The translations under genes were made by a program, and so were the position numbers. DNA of 64,000 nt. Source: Oceanitalea sp047302425. GTDB lineage: Bacteria; Actinomycetota; Actinomycetes; Actinomycetales; Actinomycetaceae. Positions 48,473-57,277 of this stretch are shown piece by piece; the first letter of the stretch is position 1; every line of letters starts with the position of its first letter. The stretch covers positions 744,001-808,000 of the forward strand of contig NZ_CP154855.1 of the NCBI RefSeq assembly GCF_047302425.1, in the 5' to 3' direction. A model generated the notes under the pieces. That model was not told the origin of the DNA. It saw only the letters and a program-made list of their open reading frames with translations, and ran no database searches.

Positions 48473-49129
48473 ATGGCTGACACCCAGACCGTCGACGTCC
48501 TGGACGCCACGGGCAAGAAGTCCGGCTCCGCCGAGCTGCCCGCCGCGATCTTCGACGTCCCCACGAACGTGCCGCTGATCCACCAGGTCGTCGTCGCCCA
48601 GCTCGCCGCCGCGCGCCAGGGCACCGCGAAGGCCAAGACCCGCGGCGAGGTCCGCGGTGGTGGCAAGAAGCCGTACCGCCAGAAGGGCACCGGCCGCGCC
48701 CGTCAGGGCTCGATCCGCGCGCCGCAGTACGCCGGCGGTGGCGTCGTCCACGGGCCCGTCCCGCGTGACTACACCCAGCGGACCCCGAAGAAGATGAAGG
48801 CTGCCGCCCTCCGTGGCGCCCTCTCGGACCGCGCCCGCGCCGGTCGTCTCCACGTGGTCAGCGAGTTCGTCTCCAGCGAGGTCCCCTCGACGGCCGCAGC
48901 GCTCACCGCGCTGCGCAACGTCGTGGCCGAGCGCTCCGCGCTGGTCGTGCTGGCCCGCGGCGACGAGCTCACGCTCAAGTCGCTGCGCAACGTGCCCAGC
49001 ACCCACCTCATCTGGGTCGACCAGCTCAACACCTACGACGTCCTCGTCAACGACGACGTCGTGTTCACGGCCGCCGCGCTCGAGGAGTTCCTCGGGACCG
49101 CCGCGCCGCGCGAGGAGGATGGCAAGTGA
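48473..49129 (+). CDS. rplD: 50S ribosomal protein L4
   Basis: 218 residues. Loop with RGGGKKPYRQKGTGRARQGS that lines the exit tunnel. The ATG at 48473 is chosen because GAAGGGGG lies 7 nt before it; a GTG at 48467 overlapping the rplC stop is too close to that site. In E. coli L4 represses the S10 operon. Confidence 0.97.
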   Translation: MADTQTVDVLDATGKKSGSAELPAAIFDVPTNVPLIHQVVVAQLAAARQGTAKAKTRGEVRGGGKKPYRQKGTGRARQGSIRAPQYAGGGVVHGPVPRDYTQRTPKKMKAAALRGALSDRARAGRLHVVSEFVSSEVPSTAAALTALRNVVAERSALVVLARGDELTLKSLRNVPSTHLIWVDQLNTYDVLVNDDVVFTAAALEEFLGTAAPREEDGK

Positions 49130-49431
49130 GCATCGAGCACAACAAGAACCCCCGGGACGTCATCATCGCCCCGGTGGTCTCCGAGAAGAGCTACAGCCTC
49201 ATCGACGAGGGGAAGTACACCTTCCTCGTCGACCCGCGCTCGAACAAGACTGAGATCAAGAACGCCGTCGAGGCGATCTTCCAGGTCAAGGTCAGCTCGG
49301 TGAACACGGCGAACCGTCAGGGCAAGACCCGTCGGACCCGCACCGGCCTCGGCAAGCGTAAGGACACCAAGCGCGCGATCGTCACGCTGCGCGAGGGCAC
49401 CATCGACATCTTCGGTGAAGTTGCCGGCTGA
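49126..49431 (+). CDS. rplW: 50S ribosomal protein L23
   Basis: 101 residues; docking site for trigger factor and SRP at the tunnel exit. DVIIAPVVSEKSYSLIDEGK and VNTANRQGKTRRTRTGLGKR are typical. GTG in a GTGA overlap with rplD. Confidence 0.97.
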   Translation: MSIEHNKNPRDVIIAPVVSEKSYSLIDEGKYTFLVDPRSNKTEIKNAVEAIFQVKVSSVNTANRQGKTRRTRTGLGKRKDTKRAIVTLREGTIDIFGEVAG

Positions 49432-49465
49432 CGCCGCGCGCTGGAGAGATTGAGGATCGACACCC

Positions 49466-50302
49466 ATGGCAATCCGTAAGTACAAGCCGACGACGCCGGG
49501 CCGCCGCGGCTCGAGCGTGGCCGACTTCGTCGAGATCACCCGGTCGCAGCCGGAGAAGTCGCTGGTCCGTCCGCTGAGCAAGAGCGGTGGCCGCAACAGC
49601 ACCGGTCGGATCACCACCCGGCACAAGGGTGGTGGCCACAAGCGTGCCTACCGCGTCATCGACTTCCGTCGCCACGACAAGGACGGCGTGCCGGCCAAGG
49701 TCGCTCACATCGAGTACGACCCCAACCGCACCGCCCGCATCGCGCTGCTGCACTACGCCGACGGCGAGAAGCGCTACATCATCGCCCCGAACAAGATCTC
49801 GGTCGGCACCGTCATCGAGAACGGTCCGGGCGCTGACATCAAGCCGGGCAACAACCTGCCGCTGCGCAACATCCCCGTCGGTACGGTCGTCCACGCCATC
49901 GAGCTCAAGCCCGGTGGCGGCGCGAAGATCGCCCGCTCGGCAGGCGCCTCGGTCCAGCTCGTCGCCCGTGAGGGCACGATGGCCCAGCTGCGGATGCCCT
50001 CCGGTGAGATCCGCAACGTCGACTCCCGCTGCCGCGCCACCATCGGTGAGGTCGGCAACGCCGAGCAGTCGAACATCAACTGGGGCAAGGCCGGCCGCAT
50101 GCGGTGGAAGGGCAAGCGCCCCACCGTCCGCGGTGTCGCGATGAACCCCGTCGACCACCCGCACGGTGGTGGTGAGGGCAAGACCTCCGGTGGTCGCCAC
50201 CCGGTCAGCCCGTGGGGCAAGCCCGAGGGCCGTACCCGCCGTCCGAACAAGCCGAGCGACCAGCTCATCGTGCGCCGCCGGCGCACCGGCAAGAAGCGCT
50301 GA
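49466..50302 (+). CDS. rplB: 50S ribosomal protein L2
   Basis: 278 residues. MAIRKYKPTTPGRRGSSVAD start, GGRNSTGRITTRHKGGGHKR, and the C-terminal AMNPVDHPHGGGEGK with the conserved His close to the peptidyl transferase centre. Confidence 0.98.
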   Translation: MAIRKYKPTTPGRRGSSVADFVEITRSQPEKSLVRPLSKSGGRNSTGRITTRHKGGGHKRAYRVIDFRRHDKDGVPAKVAHIEYDPNRTARIALLHYADGEKRYIIAPNKISVGTVIENGPGADIKPGNNLPLRNIPVGTVVHAIELKPGGGAKIARSAGASVQLVAREGTMAQLRMPSGEIRNVDSRCRATIGEVGNAEQSNINWGKAGRMRWKGKRPTVRGVAMNPVDHPHGGGEGKTSGGRHPVSPWGKPEGRTRRPNKPSDQLIVRRRRTGKKR

Positions 50303-50320
50303 GAGTAGGAGAGCGACGAG

Positions 50321-50602
50321 ATGCCTCGCAGCCTCAAGAAGGGTCCGTTCGTCGACGACCACCTGCTCAAGAAGGTGGACTCGGCCAACGAGACGGGCTC
50401 CAAGAACGTCATCAAGACCTGGTCCCGCCGGTCGGTCATCACGCCCGACTTCCTGGGCCACACCTTTGCGGTGCACGACGGCCGCAAGCACGTCCCGGTC
50501 TTCATCACCGAGTCGATGGTCGGCCACAAGCTGGGGGAGTTCGCCCCGACCCGCACCTATCGCGGGCACGACAAGGACGACCGCAAGGCCCGACGCCGCT
50601 AA
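50321..50602 (+). CDS. rpsS: 30S ribosomal protein S19
   Basis: 93 residues. MPRSLKKGPFVDDHLLKKV start and HVPVFITESMVGHKLGEFAP; binds the 16S head with S13. 18 nt after rplB with GTAGGAGAG upstream. Confidence 0.98.
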   Translation: MPRSLKKGPFVDDHLLKKVDSANETGSKNVIKTWSRRSVITPDFLGHTFAVHDGRKHVPVFITESMVGHKLGEFAPTRTYRGHDKDDRKARRR

Positions 50603-50653
50603 GGCGTCAGGCGAACCCAGCAACCCGCACATCCGACAAGTAAGGCAGGAATG

Positions 50654-51046
50654 ATGGAAGCCAAGGCGCAGGCGCGATACGTGCGCGTCACGCCCCTCAA
50701 GGCTCGGCGCGTCGTGGACACCATCCGCGGTCAGCGCGCCACCGAGGCCGTGACCGTGCTGCGGTTCGCCCCTCAGGCGGCAGCCGAGACGGTGCGTAAG
50801 GTCGTGGAGAGCGCGATCGCCAACGCTCGCGTCAAGGCCGACCAGGCCGGCGTGGCGTTCGACGAGAACGCGCTCGTCATCAGCGCGGCATTCGTGGACG
50901 AGGGACCGACGCTCAAGCGCTTCCGGCCGCGGGCCAAGGGCAGTGCGAGCCGGATCCTCAAGCGCACGAGCCACATCACGGTTCTCGTGGGCGACGACAG
51001 CAAGGACGGCGAGAGCGCCGCTGGAACGAAGGGGAGGACCCGATAG
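50654..51046 (+). CDS. rplV: 50S ribosomal protein L22
   Basis: 130 residues. ARYVRVTPLKARRVVDTIRG at the start; the tunnel-lining beta hairpin ends with GSASRILKRTSHITVLV. Two ATGs stand in tandem (50651, 50654); the second gives the better distance to AAGG and the usual MEAKA start. One-base overlap with rpsC. Confidence 0.96.
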   Translation: MEAKAQARYVRVTPLKARRVVDTIRGQRATEAVTVLRFAPQAAAETVRKVVESAIANARVKADQAGVAFDENALVISAAFVDEGPTLKRFRPRAKGSASRILKRTSHITVLVGDDSKDGESAAGTKGRTR

Positions 51047-51870
51047 TGGGTCAGAAGGTCAACCCGACCGGGTTCCGGCTCGGCATCACCACTGACCACC
51101 GCTCGCGGTGGTTCGCAGACAGCACCAAGGCCGGGCAGCGGTACCGCGACTACGTCCGCGAGGACGTCGCCATCCGCAAGCTCATGGCCTCCGGGCTCGA
51201 GCGCGCCGGCATCTCCAAGGTCGACATCGAGCGCACCCGCGACCGGGTCCGCGTCGACCTCCACACGGCGCGTCCGGGCATCGTCATCGGTCGCCGCGGC
51301 GCCGAGGCCGACCGCCTGCGCGGCGAGCTGGAGAAGCTCACCGGCAAGCAGGTCCAGCTGAACATCCTCGAGGTCAAGAACCCCGAGATCGACGCTCAGC
51401 TCGTGGCCCAGGGCATCGCCGAGCAGCTCGCCAGCCGCGTGTCCTTCCGCCGTGCGATGCGCAAGGGCATGCAGTCCGCGCAGCGCGCCGGCGCCAAGGG
51501 CATCCGGGTGCAGTGCTCCGGCCGTCTCGGTGGCGCCGAGATGTCCCGCTCGGAGTTCTACCGCGAGGGCCGCGTGCCCCTGCACACCCTCCGCGCGAAC
51601 ATCGACTACGGCTTCTTCGAGGCCCGCACCACCTTCGGGCGCATCGGCGTCAAGGTGTGGATCTACAAGGGCGACCAGACCGAGCGCGAGTTCGCCCGCG
51701 AGCAGGCCGACGCCGCCCCCCGTGGCCGCGGTCGCGCCGGCGAGCGTGGCGGAGCCGACCGTCCCCGTGGCCGCCGGCCCGAGGGCCGTGGCCCTCGCCA
51801 GGCCGAGCAGACCGAGGGCGCGCCTGCCGAGCAGGCCGCAGCCCCCGCCGAGTCAGGAACGGAGGCCTGA
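51046..51870 (+). CDS. rpsC: 30S ribosomal protein S3
   Basis: 274 residues. GQKVNPTGFRLGITTDHRSR start, KH domain with PGIVIGRRGAEADRL, and GAEMSRSEFYREGRVPLHTL. The last 60 residues are an Arg/Gly/Ala/Glu-rich, probably disordered tail, as in other actinobacteria. GTG start overlapping the rplV TAG by one base. Confidence 0.97.
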   Translation: MGQKVNPTGFRLGITTDHRSRWFADSTKAGQRYRDYVREDVAIRKLMASGLERAGISKVDIERTRDRVRVDLHTARPGIVIGRRGAEADRLRGELEKLTGKQVQLNILEVKNPEIDAQLVAQGIAEQLASRVSFRRAMRKGMQSAQRAGAKGIRVQCSGRLGGAEMSRSEFYREGRVPLHTLRANIDYGFFEARTTFGRIGVKVWIYKGDQTEREFAREQADAAPRGRGRAGERGGADRPRGRRPEGRGPRQAEQTEGAPAEQAAAPAESGTEA

Positions 51871-51875
51871 GCGAG

Positions 51876-52295
51876 ATGCTCATCCCCCGGCGGACCAAGT
51901 TCCGCAAGCAGCACCACCCCAAGCGCTCCGGCGTGGCCAAGGGTGGCACCGAGATCGCCTTCGGTGACTTCGCGATCCAGGCTCTCGAGCCCGCGTACGT
52001 CACCAACCGGCAGATCGAGGCCGCCCGTATCGCCATGACGCGGCACATCAAGCGTGGCGGAAAGGTGTGGATCAACATCTACCCCGACCGCCCGCTGACC
52101 AAGAAGCCGGCTGAGACCCGCATGGGTTCCGGCAAGGGCTCGCCCGAGTGGTGGGTCGCCAACGTCAAGCCCGGCCGTGTGCTCTTCGAGCTGGCCGGTG
52201 TCCCCGAGGAGCTGGCACGCGAGGCCCTGTCCCGCGCGCAGCACAAGCTCCCCATGAAGACTCGTTTCGTGAGCCGTGAGGGTGGTGAAGGCTGA
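51876..52295 (+). CDS. rplP: 50S ribosomal protein L16
   Basis: 139 residues. MLIPRRTKFRKQHHPKRSG start and GSGKGSPEWWVANVKPGRV; organises the A-site side of the 50S. GGAGG 10 nt before the ATG; the frame is open through rpsC, but that is shadow. TGATG overlap with rpmC. Confidence 0.97.
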   Translation: MLIPRRTKFRKQHHPKRSGVAKGGTEIAFGDFAIQALEPAYVTNRQIEAARIAMTRHIKRGGKVWINIYPDRPLTKKPAETRMGSGKGSPEWWVANVKPGRVLFELAGVPEELAREALSRAQHKLPMKTRFVSREGGEG

Positions 52296-52534
52296 TGGCC
52301 ATCGGATCCAAGGGCCTGACTCCGTTCGACCTGGACGGGATGACCGACGAGACCCTGGCTGAGGAGCTCGCGAAGGCCAAGGAGGAGCTGTTCAAGCTGC
52401 GCTTCTCCTCGGCGACCGGGCAGCTCGAGGACCACGGTCGGCTCAAGGCCGTGCGTCGCGACATTGCCCGCATCTACACCATCGTGCACGAGCGCGAGCT
52501 CGGCATCCGCACCGCGCCCAGCAGCGAGAAGTGA
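52295..52534 (+). CDS. rpmC: 50S ribosomal protein L29
   Basis: 79 residues, two long helices. AEELAKAKEELFKLRFSSAT and RLKAVRRDIARIYTIVHERE are diagnostic. Overlaps rplP by one base. Confidence 0.97.
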   Translation: MAIGSKGLTPFDLDGMTDETLAEELAKAKEELFKLRFSSATGQLEDHGRLKAVRRDIARIYTIVHERELGIRTAPSSEK

Positions 52535-52542
52535 TCGAGGCC

Positions 52543-52827
52543 ATGAGCGAGAACACCGAAGAGACCACCACGCAGGAGCGTAACGACCGCAAGGTGCGCC
52601 GTGGCTACGTGGTGTCCGACAAGATGGACAAGACCGTCGTCGTCGAGGTGGAGGACCGCGTCAAGCACCCGCTGTACGGCAAGGTCATCCGCCGCACGAG
52701 CAAGGTCAAGGCGCACGACGAGGCCAACTCGGCCGGCGTCGGCGACCTCGTCCGCATCATGGAGACGCGGCCGCTGAGCGCGACCAAGCGCTGGCGACTT
52801 CTCGACATCGTCGAGAAGGCCAAGTAG
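52543..52827 (+). CDS. rpsQ: 30S ribosomal protein S17
   Basis: 94 residues from the ATG at 52543. RKVRRGYVVSDKMDKTVVVE and HPLYGKVIRRTSKVKAHDEA identify it. A GTG at 52531 forming a GTGA overlap with rpmC would add four residues; neither start has a strong ribosome binding site. Confidence 0.95.
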   Translation: MSENTEETTTQERNDRKVRRGYVVSDKMDKTVVVEVEDRVKHPLYGKVIRRTSKVKAHDEANSAGVGDLVRIMETRPLSATKRWRLLDIVEKAK

Positions 52828-52900
52828 CCCACCAGCCCCCCATCCGTTCGGCAAGGCTCAGCTCCGGCTGAGAACCGGCTCGACGACAGGAGTACATCGA

Positions 52901-53269
52901 ATGATCCAGCAGGAGTCGCGACTGAAGGTCGCCGACAACACCGGTGCCAAGGAGATCTTGTGCATCCGTGTGCTCGGAGGCTCCGGCCGGCGCTACGCCG
53001 GTATCGGTGACGTCATCGTCGCCACCGTGAAGGACGCCATCCCCGGCGGCAACGTCAAGAAGGGCGACGTCGTCAAGGCGGTCGTCGTGCGCGCTGCCAA
53101 GCAGCGTCGTCGTCCCGACGGTTCCTACATCCGCTTCGACGAGAACGCCGCCGTCATCCTCAAGGCTGACGGCGAGCCGCGCGGAACCCGCATCTTCGGC
53201 CCCGTGGGCCGCGAGCTGCGCGACAAGAAGTTCATGCGCATCGTCTCCCTGGCTCCGGAGGTGATCTGA
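52901..53269 (+). CDS. rplN: 50S ribosomal protein L14
   Basis: 122 residues. MIQQESRLKVADNTGAKEIL start, and NAAVILKADGEPRGTRIFGP. 73 nt after rpsQ, the usual break between S10 and spc clusters; AGGAG precedes the ATG. I see no clear promoter in that gap. Confidence 0.98.
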   Translation: MIQQESRLKVADNTGAKEILCIRVLGGSGRRYAGIGDVIVATVKDAIPGGNVKKGDVVKAVVVRAAKQRRRPDGSYIRFDENAAVILKADGEPRGTRIFGPVGRELRDKKFMRIVSLAPEVI

Positions 53270-53270
53270 G

Positions 53271-53612
53271 ATGGCTCGGATCAAGAAGGGCGACCTCGTG
53301 GTCGTCATCGCTGGCCGCGACAAGGGCAAGCAGGGCCGTGTCCTCGAGGTCGACGTCGAGCGTGACCGCGTCGTCGTCGAGGGTGTGCAGCGCATGAAGC
53401 GCCACACCAAGGTCGGCCAGTCCGGCCGCGGCGCCCGCACCGGTGGCATCGAGACCATCGAGGCCGCCATCCACGCGAGCAACGTCATGGTCGTCGACCC
53501 GGAGACCAAGAAGGGGACCCGGGTCGGGATCCGCACCGAGAAGGTCGAGCGCGACGGCGTGGAGCGCACGCAGCGGATCCGCGTGGCCAAGCGCTCCGGT
53601 AAGGACATCTGA
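53271..53612 (+). CDS. rplX: 50S ribosomal protein L24
   Basis: 113 residues. KKGDLVVVIAGRDKGKQGRV (KOW motif) and HASNVMVVDPETKKGTRVGI. One base separates it from rplN. Confidence 0.97.
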   Translation: MARIKKGDLVVVIAGRDKGKQGRVLEVDVERDRVVVEGVQRMKRHTKVGQSGRGARTGGIETIEAAIHASNVMVVDPETKKGTRVGIRTEKVERDGVERTQRIRVAKRSGKDI

Positions 53613-53613
53613 C

Positions 53614-54180
53614 ATGAGCGAGACCACCACCGCAACGAGCCCGCGCCTCAAGCAGCGCTACCGCGACGAGATCATCACCGCCCTGCGCGATGAGTTCCAG
53701 CACCCGAACATCAACCAGGTTGCCGGTCTGACCAAGATCGTCGTCAACATGGGTGTCGGGGACGCGGCACGCGACTCCAAGCTCATCGAGGGCGCCATCC
53801 GCGACCTGGCCCTCATCACCGGCCAGAAGCCGCAGGTGACCAAGGCCCGCAAGTCGATCGCCCAGTTCAAGCTGCGTGAGGGTCAGCCCATCGGCGCCCA
53901 CGTCACGCTGCGCGGCGACCGCATGTGGGAGTTCCTCGACCGCCTGCTGTCGATCGCCCTGCCCCGTATCCGCGACTTCCGTGGGCTCTCGCCCAAGCAG
54001 TTCGACGGCAACGGGAACTACACCTTCGGTCTGAACGAGCAGTCGATGTTCCACGAGATCGACCAGGACAAGATCGACCGCGTGCGCGGCATGGACATCA
54101 CGGTCGTCACCACGGCCAAGACCGACGACGAGGGTCGCTCGCTGCTCAAGCACCTCGGCTTCCCGTTCAAGGAGAACTGA
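53614..54180 (+). CDS. rplE: 50S ribosomal protein L5
   Basis: 188 residues; binds 5S rRNA. LTKIVVNMGVGDAARDSKLI, TGQKPQVTKARKSIAQFKLR, and FGLNEQSMFHEIDQDKIDRV. ATG one base after the rplX stop; the upstream open frame is shadow. Confidence 0.97.
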   Translation: MSETTTATSPRLKQRYRDEIITALRDEFQHPNINQVAGLTKIVVNMGVGDAARDSKLIEGAIRDLALITGQKPQVTKARKSIAQFKLREGQPIGAHVTLRGDRMWEFLDRLLSIALPRIRDFRGLSPKQFDGNGNYTFGLNEQSMFHEIDQDKIDRVRGMDITVVTTAKTDDEGRSLLKHLGFPFKEN

Positions 54181-54181
54181 C

Positions 54182-54367
54182 GTGGCAAAGACCGCCCTGA
54201 TCCAGAAGGCGAACCGCAAGCCCAAGTTCGCGGTGCGCGCCTACACCCGGTGCCAGCGGTGCGGCCGTCCGCACTCGGTCTACCGCAAGTTCGGCCTGTG
54301 CCGTATCTGCCTGCGCGAGATGGCCCTTGCCGGCCAGCTCCCGGGCATCACGAAGAGCAGCTGGTAA
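54182..54367 (+). CDS. rpsN: 30S ribosomal protein S14, zinc-binding (type Z)
   Basis: 61 residues with Cys24, Cys27, Cys40 and Cys43 (CQRC, CRIC), the zinc-ribbon form of S14 rather than the longer zinc-free paralogue. RKPKFAVRAYTRCQRCGRPH is typical. GTG start one base after rplE. Confidence 0.97.
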   Translation: MAKTALIQKANRKPKFAVRAYTRCQRCGRPHSVYRKFGLCRICLREMALAGQLPGITKSSW

Positions 54368-54422
54368 ACGACTACGTCGTAGGTCCCGCGAGGAAACCCC
54401 GACGAGGAAGGGCCGAGGCCCG

Positions 54423-54821
54423 ATGACAATGACTGACCCCATCGCAGACATGCTCACGCGTCTGCGTAACGCCAACTCGGCGTACCACGAGTCGGTGACC
54501 ATGCCGTACTCGAAGCTCAAGCAGAACATCGCCGAGATCCTCAAGACCGAGGGTTACATCGCCGGCTGGGACGTCGAGGACGCCTCCGTGGGCAAGAACC
54601 TCACCCTCCAGCTGAAGTTCGGCCCGCAGCGCGAGCGCTCGCTCGCCGGTGTGCGCCGCGTGTCCAAGCCCGGACTGCGCGTGTACGCCAAGTCGACCAA
54701 CCTGCCCCGCGTTCTCGGCGGGCTGGGCGTGGCGATCCTGTCCACCTCCTCCGGTCTGCTCACCGACCGCGAGGCACAGACCAAGGGCGTTGGCGGGGAA
54801 GTCCTCGCCTACGTCTGGTAG
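54423..54821 (+). CDS. rpsH: 30S ribosomal protein S8
   Basis: 132 residues. MTMTDPIADMLTRLRNANSA start and the C-terminal LLTDREAQTKGVGGEVLAYV. In E. coli S8 represses the spc operon. ATG at 54423 (a second at 54429); GAGGAAG upstream. Confidence 0.97.
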   Translation: MTMTDPIADMLTRLRNANSAYHESVTMPYSKLKQNIAEILKTEGYIAGWDVEDASVGKNLTLQLKFGPQRERSLAGVRRVSKPGLRVYAKSTNLPRVLGGLGVAILSTSSGLLTDREAQTKGVGGEVLAYVW

Positions 54822-54839
54822 CCGGGAAGGAGTAGAGAC

Positions 54840-55379
54840 ATGTCCCGCATCGGAAAGGTCCCCGTCCCGGTCCCCGCAGGTGTCGACGTCACCATCGAGG
54901 GCTCGGTCGTGACCGTCAAGGGCCCCAAGGGCACGCTGACCCACACCGTGGCCGCTCCCATCGCCGTCGCTCGCGACGACGAGGGCGCCATCGTCGTGAC
55001 CCGGCCGAACGACGAGCGCGAGTCGCGCTCGCTGCACGGCCTCACCCGCACGCTCATCGCCAACCTCGTCACCGGCGTGACGCAGGGCTACGAGCGCAAG
55101 CTCGAGATCGTCGGCACGGGTTACCGCGCCGTCGCCAAGGGCAGCTCGGTCGAGCTCGCGCTCGGCTTCTCCCACCCTGTCGTCGTCGACCCGCCGGAGG
55201 GCGTGACGGTCACCGTCGAGAGCCCCACCAAGCTCACGGTCTCCGGGATCGACAAGCAGCAGGTCGGCGAGCTCGCCGCGAACATCCGCAAGATCCGCAA
55301 GCCCGAGCCCTACAAGGGCAAGGGTGTGCGCTACGCCGGCGAGCAGGTCCGCCGCAAGGCCGGAAAGGCAGGTAAGTGA
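54840..55379 (+). CDS. rplF: 50S ribosomal protein L6
   Basis: 179 residues. SRIGKVPVPVPAGVDVTIEG start and RKPEPYKGKGVRYAGEQVRR near the end. GGAAGGAGTAG before the ATG; TGATG overlap with rplR. Confidence 0.98.
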   Translation: MSRIGKVPVPVPAGVDVTIEGSVVTVKGPKGTLTHTVAAPIAVARDDEGAIVVTRPNDERESRSLHGLTRTLIANLVTGVTQGYERKLEIVGTGYRAVAKGSSVELALGFSHPVVVDPPEGVTVTVESPTKLTVSGIDKQQVGELAANIRKIRKPEPYKGKGVRYAGEQVRRKAGKAGK

Positions 55380-55750
55380 TGGCACTGTCCGTCAAGGGCA
55401 AGGGCAAGAACGCCGCTCGCGGGCGCCGTCACCTCCGCGTCCGCAAGAAGATCAGCGGCACGGCCGAGCGTCCGCGCCTGGTCGTCACCCGCTCCTCGCG
55501 CCACATGGTCGCGCAGCTGGTCGACGACACGAGCGGCACCACCATCGCGTCCGCCTCGACCCTCGAGGCCGACCTGCGGGCGTCCGACGACGAGAAGGTC
55601 GCCAAGGCGCGGCGCGTCGGCGAGCTCGTCGCCGAGCGGGCCAAGGCAGCCGGTGTCGAGAGCGCGGTCTTCGACCGTGCGGGCAACCGGTACCACGGCC
55701 GCGTGGCCGCCGTCGCCGACGGCGCCCGTGAGGGCGGGCTCGCCCTGTGA
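55379..55750 (+). CDS. rplR: 50S ribosomal protein L18
   Basis: 123 residues; 5S rRNA binding. RHLRVRKKISGTAERPRLVV and VFDRAGNRYHGRVAAVADGA. The ATG at 55379 overlaps the rplF stop. Confidence 0.97.
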   Translation: MALSVKGKGKNAARGRRHLRVRKKISGTAERPRLVVTRSSRHMVAQLVDDTSGTTIASASTLEADLRASDDEKVAKARRVGELVAERAKAAGVESAVFDRAGNRYHGRVAAVADGAREGGLAL

Positions 55751-55784
55751 CCAGCGTGAACGTACGAGAGCAAAGGAACATCTG

Positions 55785-56459
55785 ATGGCTGCACCGCAGC
55801 GAAGCAGGACCGGTTCCGGTACCGGCGCCGGCCCCGCCGGCGGCGAGCGCTCCGGCGGTCGCCGGGGCGAGGGCCGTCGCGGCGCCGCCGAGCCGAGGAA
55901 CGAGTTCATCGAGCGCGTCGTCACGATCAACCGCGTCTCCAAGGTCGTCAAGGGTGGTCGTCGCTTCAGCTTCACCGCTCTCGTCGTCGTCGGGGACGGC
56001 AACGGGACGGTCGGCGTCGGCTACGGCAAGGCCAAGGAGGTGCCGGCCGCGATCGCGAAGGGTGTCGAGGAGGCGAAGAAGAACTTCTTCCGCGTCCCGA
56101 TGATCCAGAAGACGATCCCGCACGCCGTCACCGGCGAGGCCGCGGCGGGCGTGGTGTTCCTGCGCCCCGCCGCCCCGGGTACCGGCGTCATCGCCGGTGG
56201 TCCCGTCCGCGCCGTCCTCGACTGCGCCGGGATCCACGACGTGCTGAGCAAGTCGCTCGGCTCGGAGAACGCGATCAACATCGTGCACGCCACCGCCCAG
56301 GCGCTGCGCAACCTCGAGCAGCCCGAGGCCGTCGCGGCCCGCCGTGGTCTGCCCCTGGAGCGCGTCGCCCCCGCCGTCATGCTGCGCAACCGCGCCGCTG
56401 GCGAGGCTGCGGCTCGCGAGGAGAAGCAGGCCGAGGCCGCCGGGAAGGTCGGTGCGTGA
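55785..56459 (+). CDS. rpsE: 30S ribosomal protein S5
   Basis: 224 residues. The first 38 residues are Gly/Arg/Ala-rich; the core begins with NEFIERVVTINRVSKVVKGG and has GVGYGKAKEVPAAIAKGVEE. ATG at 55785 after AAAGGA; the open frame upstream is shadow. TGATG overlap with rpmD. Confidence 0.97.
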   Translation: MAAPQRSRTGSGTGAGPAGGERSGGRRGEGRRGAAEPRNEFIERVVTINRVSKVVKGGRRFSFTALVVVGDGNGTVGVGYGKAKEVPAAIAKGVEEAKKNFFRVPMIQKTIPHAVTGEAAAGVVFLRPAAPGTGVIAGGPVRAVLDCAGIHDVLSKSLGSENAINIVHATAQALRNLEQPEAVAARRGLPLERVAPAVMLRNRAAGEAAAREEKQAEAAGKVGA

Positions 56460-56641
56460 TGGCACAGCTCAAGGTCACGCAGACGAAGTCCGCGATCGGC
56501 GGCAAGGAGAACCAGCGCCAGACCCTGCGTACGCTCGGTCTGGGCCGGATCGGCCGGAGCGTCGTGCGTGAGGACCGTCCCGAGGTCCGCGGCATGATCA
56601 CGACGGTGGCCCACCTGGTCTCCGTCGAGGAGGTCAAGTAA
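56459..56641 (+). CDS. rpmD: 50S ribosomal protein L30
   Basis: 60 residues. LKVTQTKSAIGGKENQRQTL and RTLGLGRIGRSVVREDRPEV are diagnostic. Sits between rpsE and rplO as usual in the spc operon. Confidence 0.97.
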   Translation: MAQLKVTQTKSAIGGKENQRQTLRTLGLGRIGRSVVREDRPEVRGMITTVAHLVSVEEVK

Positions 56642-56643
56642 CC

Positions 56644-57120
56644 ATGGCAGAGTCCAAGCAGACTCCCGAGCAGGCGCGCACCCTCAAGGTGCACCACCTG
56701 CGTCCGGCCCCCGGCGCGAAGAGCGCCAAGATCCGCGTCGGTCGCGGTGAGGGTGGCAAGCGCGGGAAGACCGCGGGTCGCGGCACCAAGGGCACCAAGG
56801 CCCGCTACCAGGTGCCCGCCGGCTTCGAGGGCGGGCAGATGCCGCTGCACATGCGGCTGCCCAAGCTCCGCGGCTTCAAGAACCCCTTCCGCGTCGAGTA
56901 CCAGGTCGTCAACCTCGACAAGCTGTCCACCCTCTTCCCCGAGGGTGGCTCGGTGACGGTCGACGACCTCGTCGCCAAGGGCGCGGTGCGCTCCGGCCAG
57001 CTGGTCAAGGTGCTGGGCAGCGGTGAGGTCACCGTCAAGCTCGACATCGTGGCCAACGCGTGGTCGGCGTCGGCGCAGGAGAAGATCGAGGCAGCCGGCG
57101 GGTCCCTGACCCAGGCCTGA
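56644..57120 (+). CDS. rplO: 50S ribosomal protein L15
   Basis: 158 residues. KVHHLRPAPGAKSAKIRVGR, GEGGKRGKTAGRGTKGTKAR and FEGGQMPLHMRLPKLRGFKN. Two bases after rpmD. Confidence 0.98.
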   Translation: MAESKQTPEQARTLKVHHLRPAPGAKSAKIRVGRGEGGKRGKTAGRGTKGTKARYQVPAGFEGGQMPLHMRLPKLRGFKNPFRVEYQVVNLDKLSTLFPEGGSVTVDDLVAKGAVRSGQLVKVLGSGEVTVKLDIVANAWSASAQEKIEAAGGSLTQA

Positions 57121-57128
57121 GCTGCCGA

Positions 57129-57163
57129 CGAACGGGCGGTCCGGACTCCGGGCCGCCCGTTCG
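57129..57163 (+). terminator. spc operon terminator-like hairpin
   Basis: Eleven-bp perfect stem CGAACGGGCGG/CCGCCCGTTCG continued inward through a T-G pair and CC/GG, closing a short loop. 8 nt after the rplO stop. Confidence 0.7.
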
Positions 57164-57202
57164 CGTCCCCGCACGTGGTACAGCTCCGCGGGTCGGAGCA
57201 GG

Positions 57203-57208
57203 TACAGT
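57203..57208 (+). promoter_or_regulatory. candidate -10 for secY-adk-map
   Basis: TACAGT, a good TANNNT, downstream of the rplO hairpin; start near 57215 and leader about 63 nt. No clear -35. Confidence 0.5.
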
Positions 57209-57277
57209 ACGTGGCGGTCCACACGCCCGGCGCGCGGCTACGTCGCCGCGGTCGGCTCCAAGCATGCAGGAGGAAGA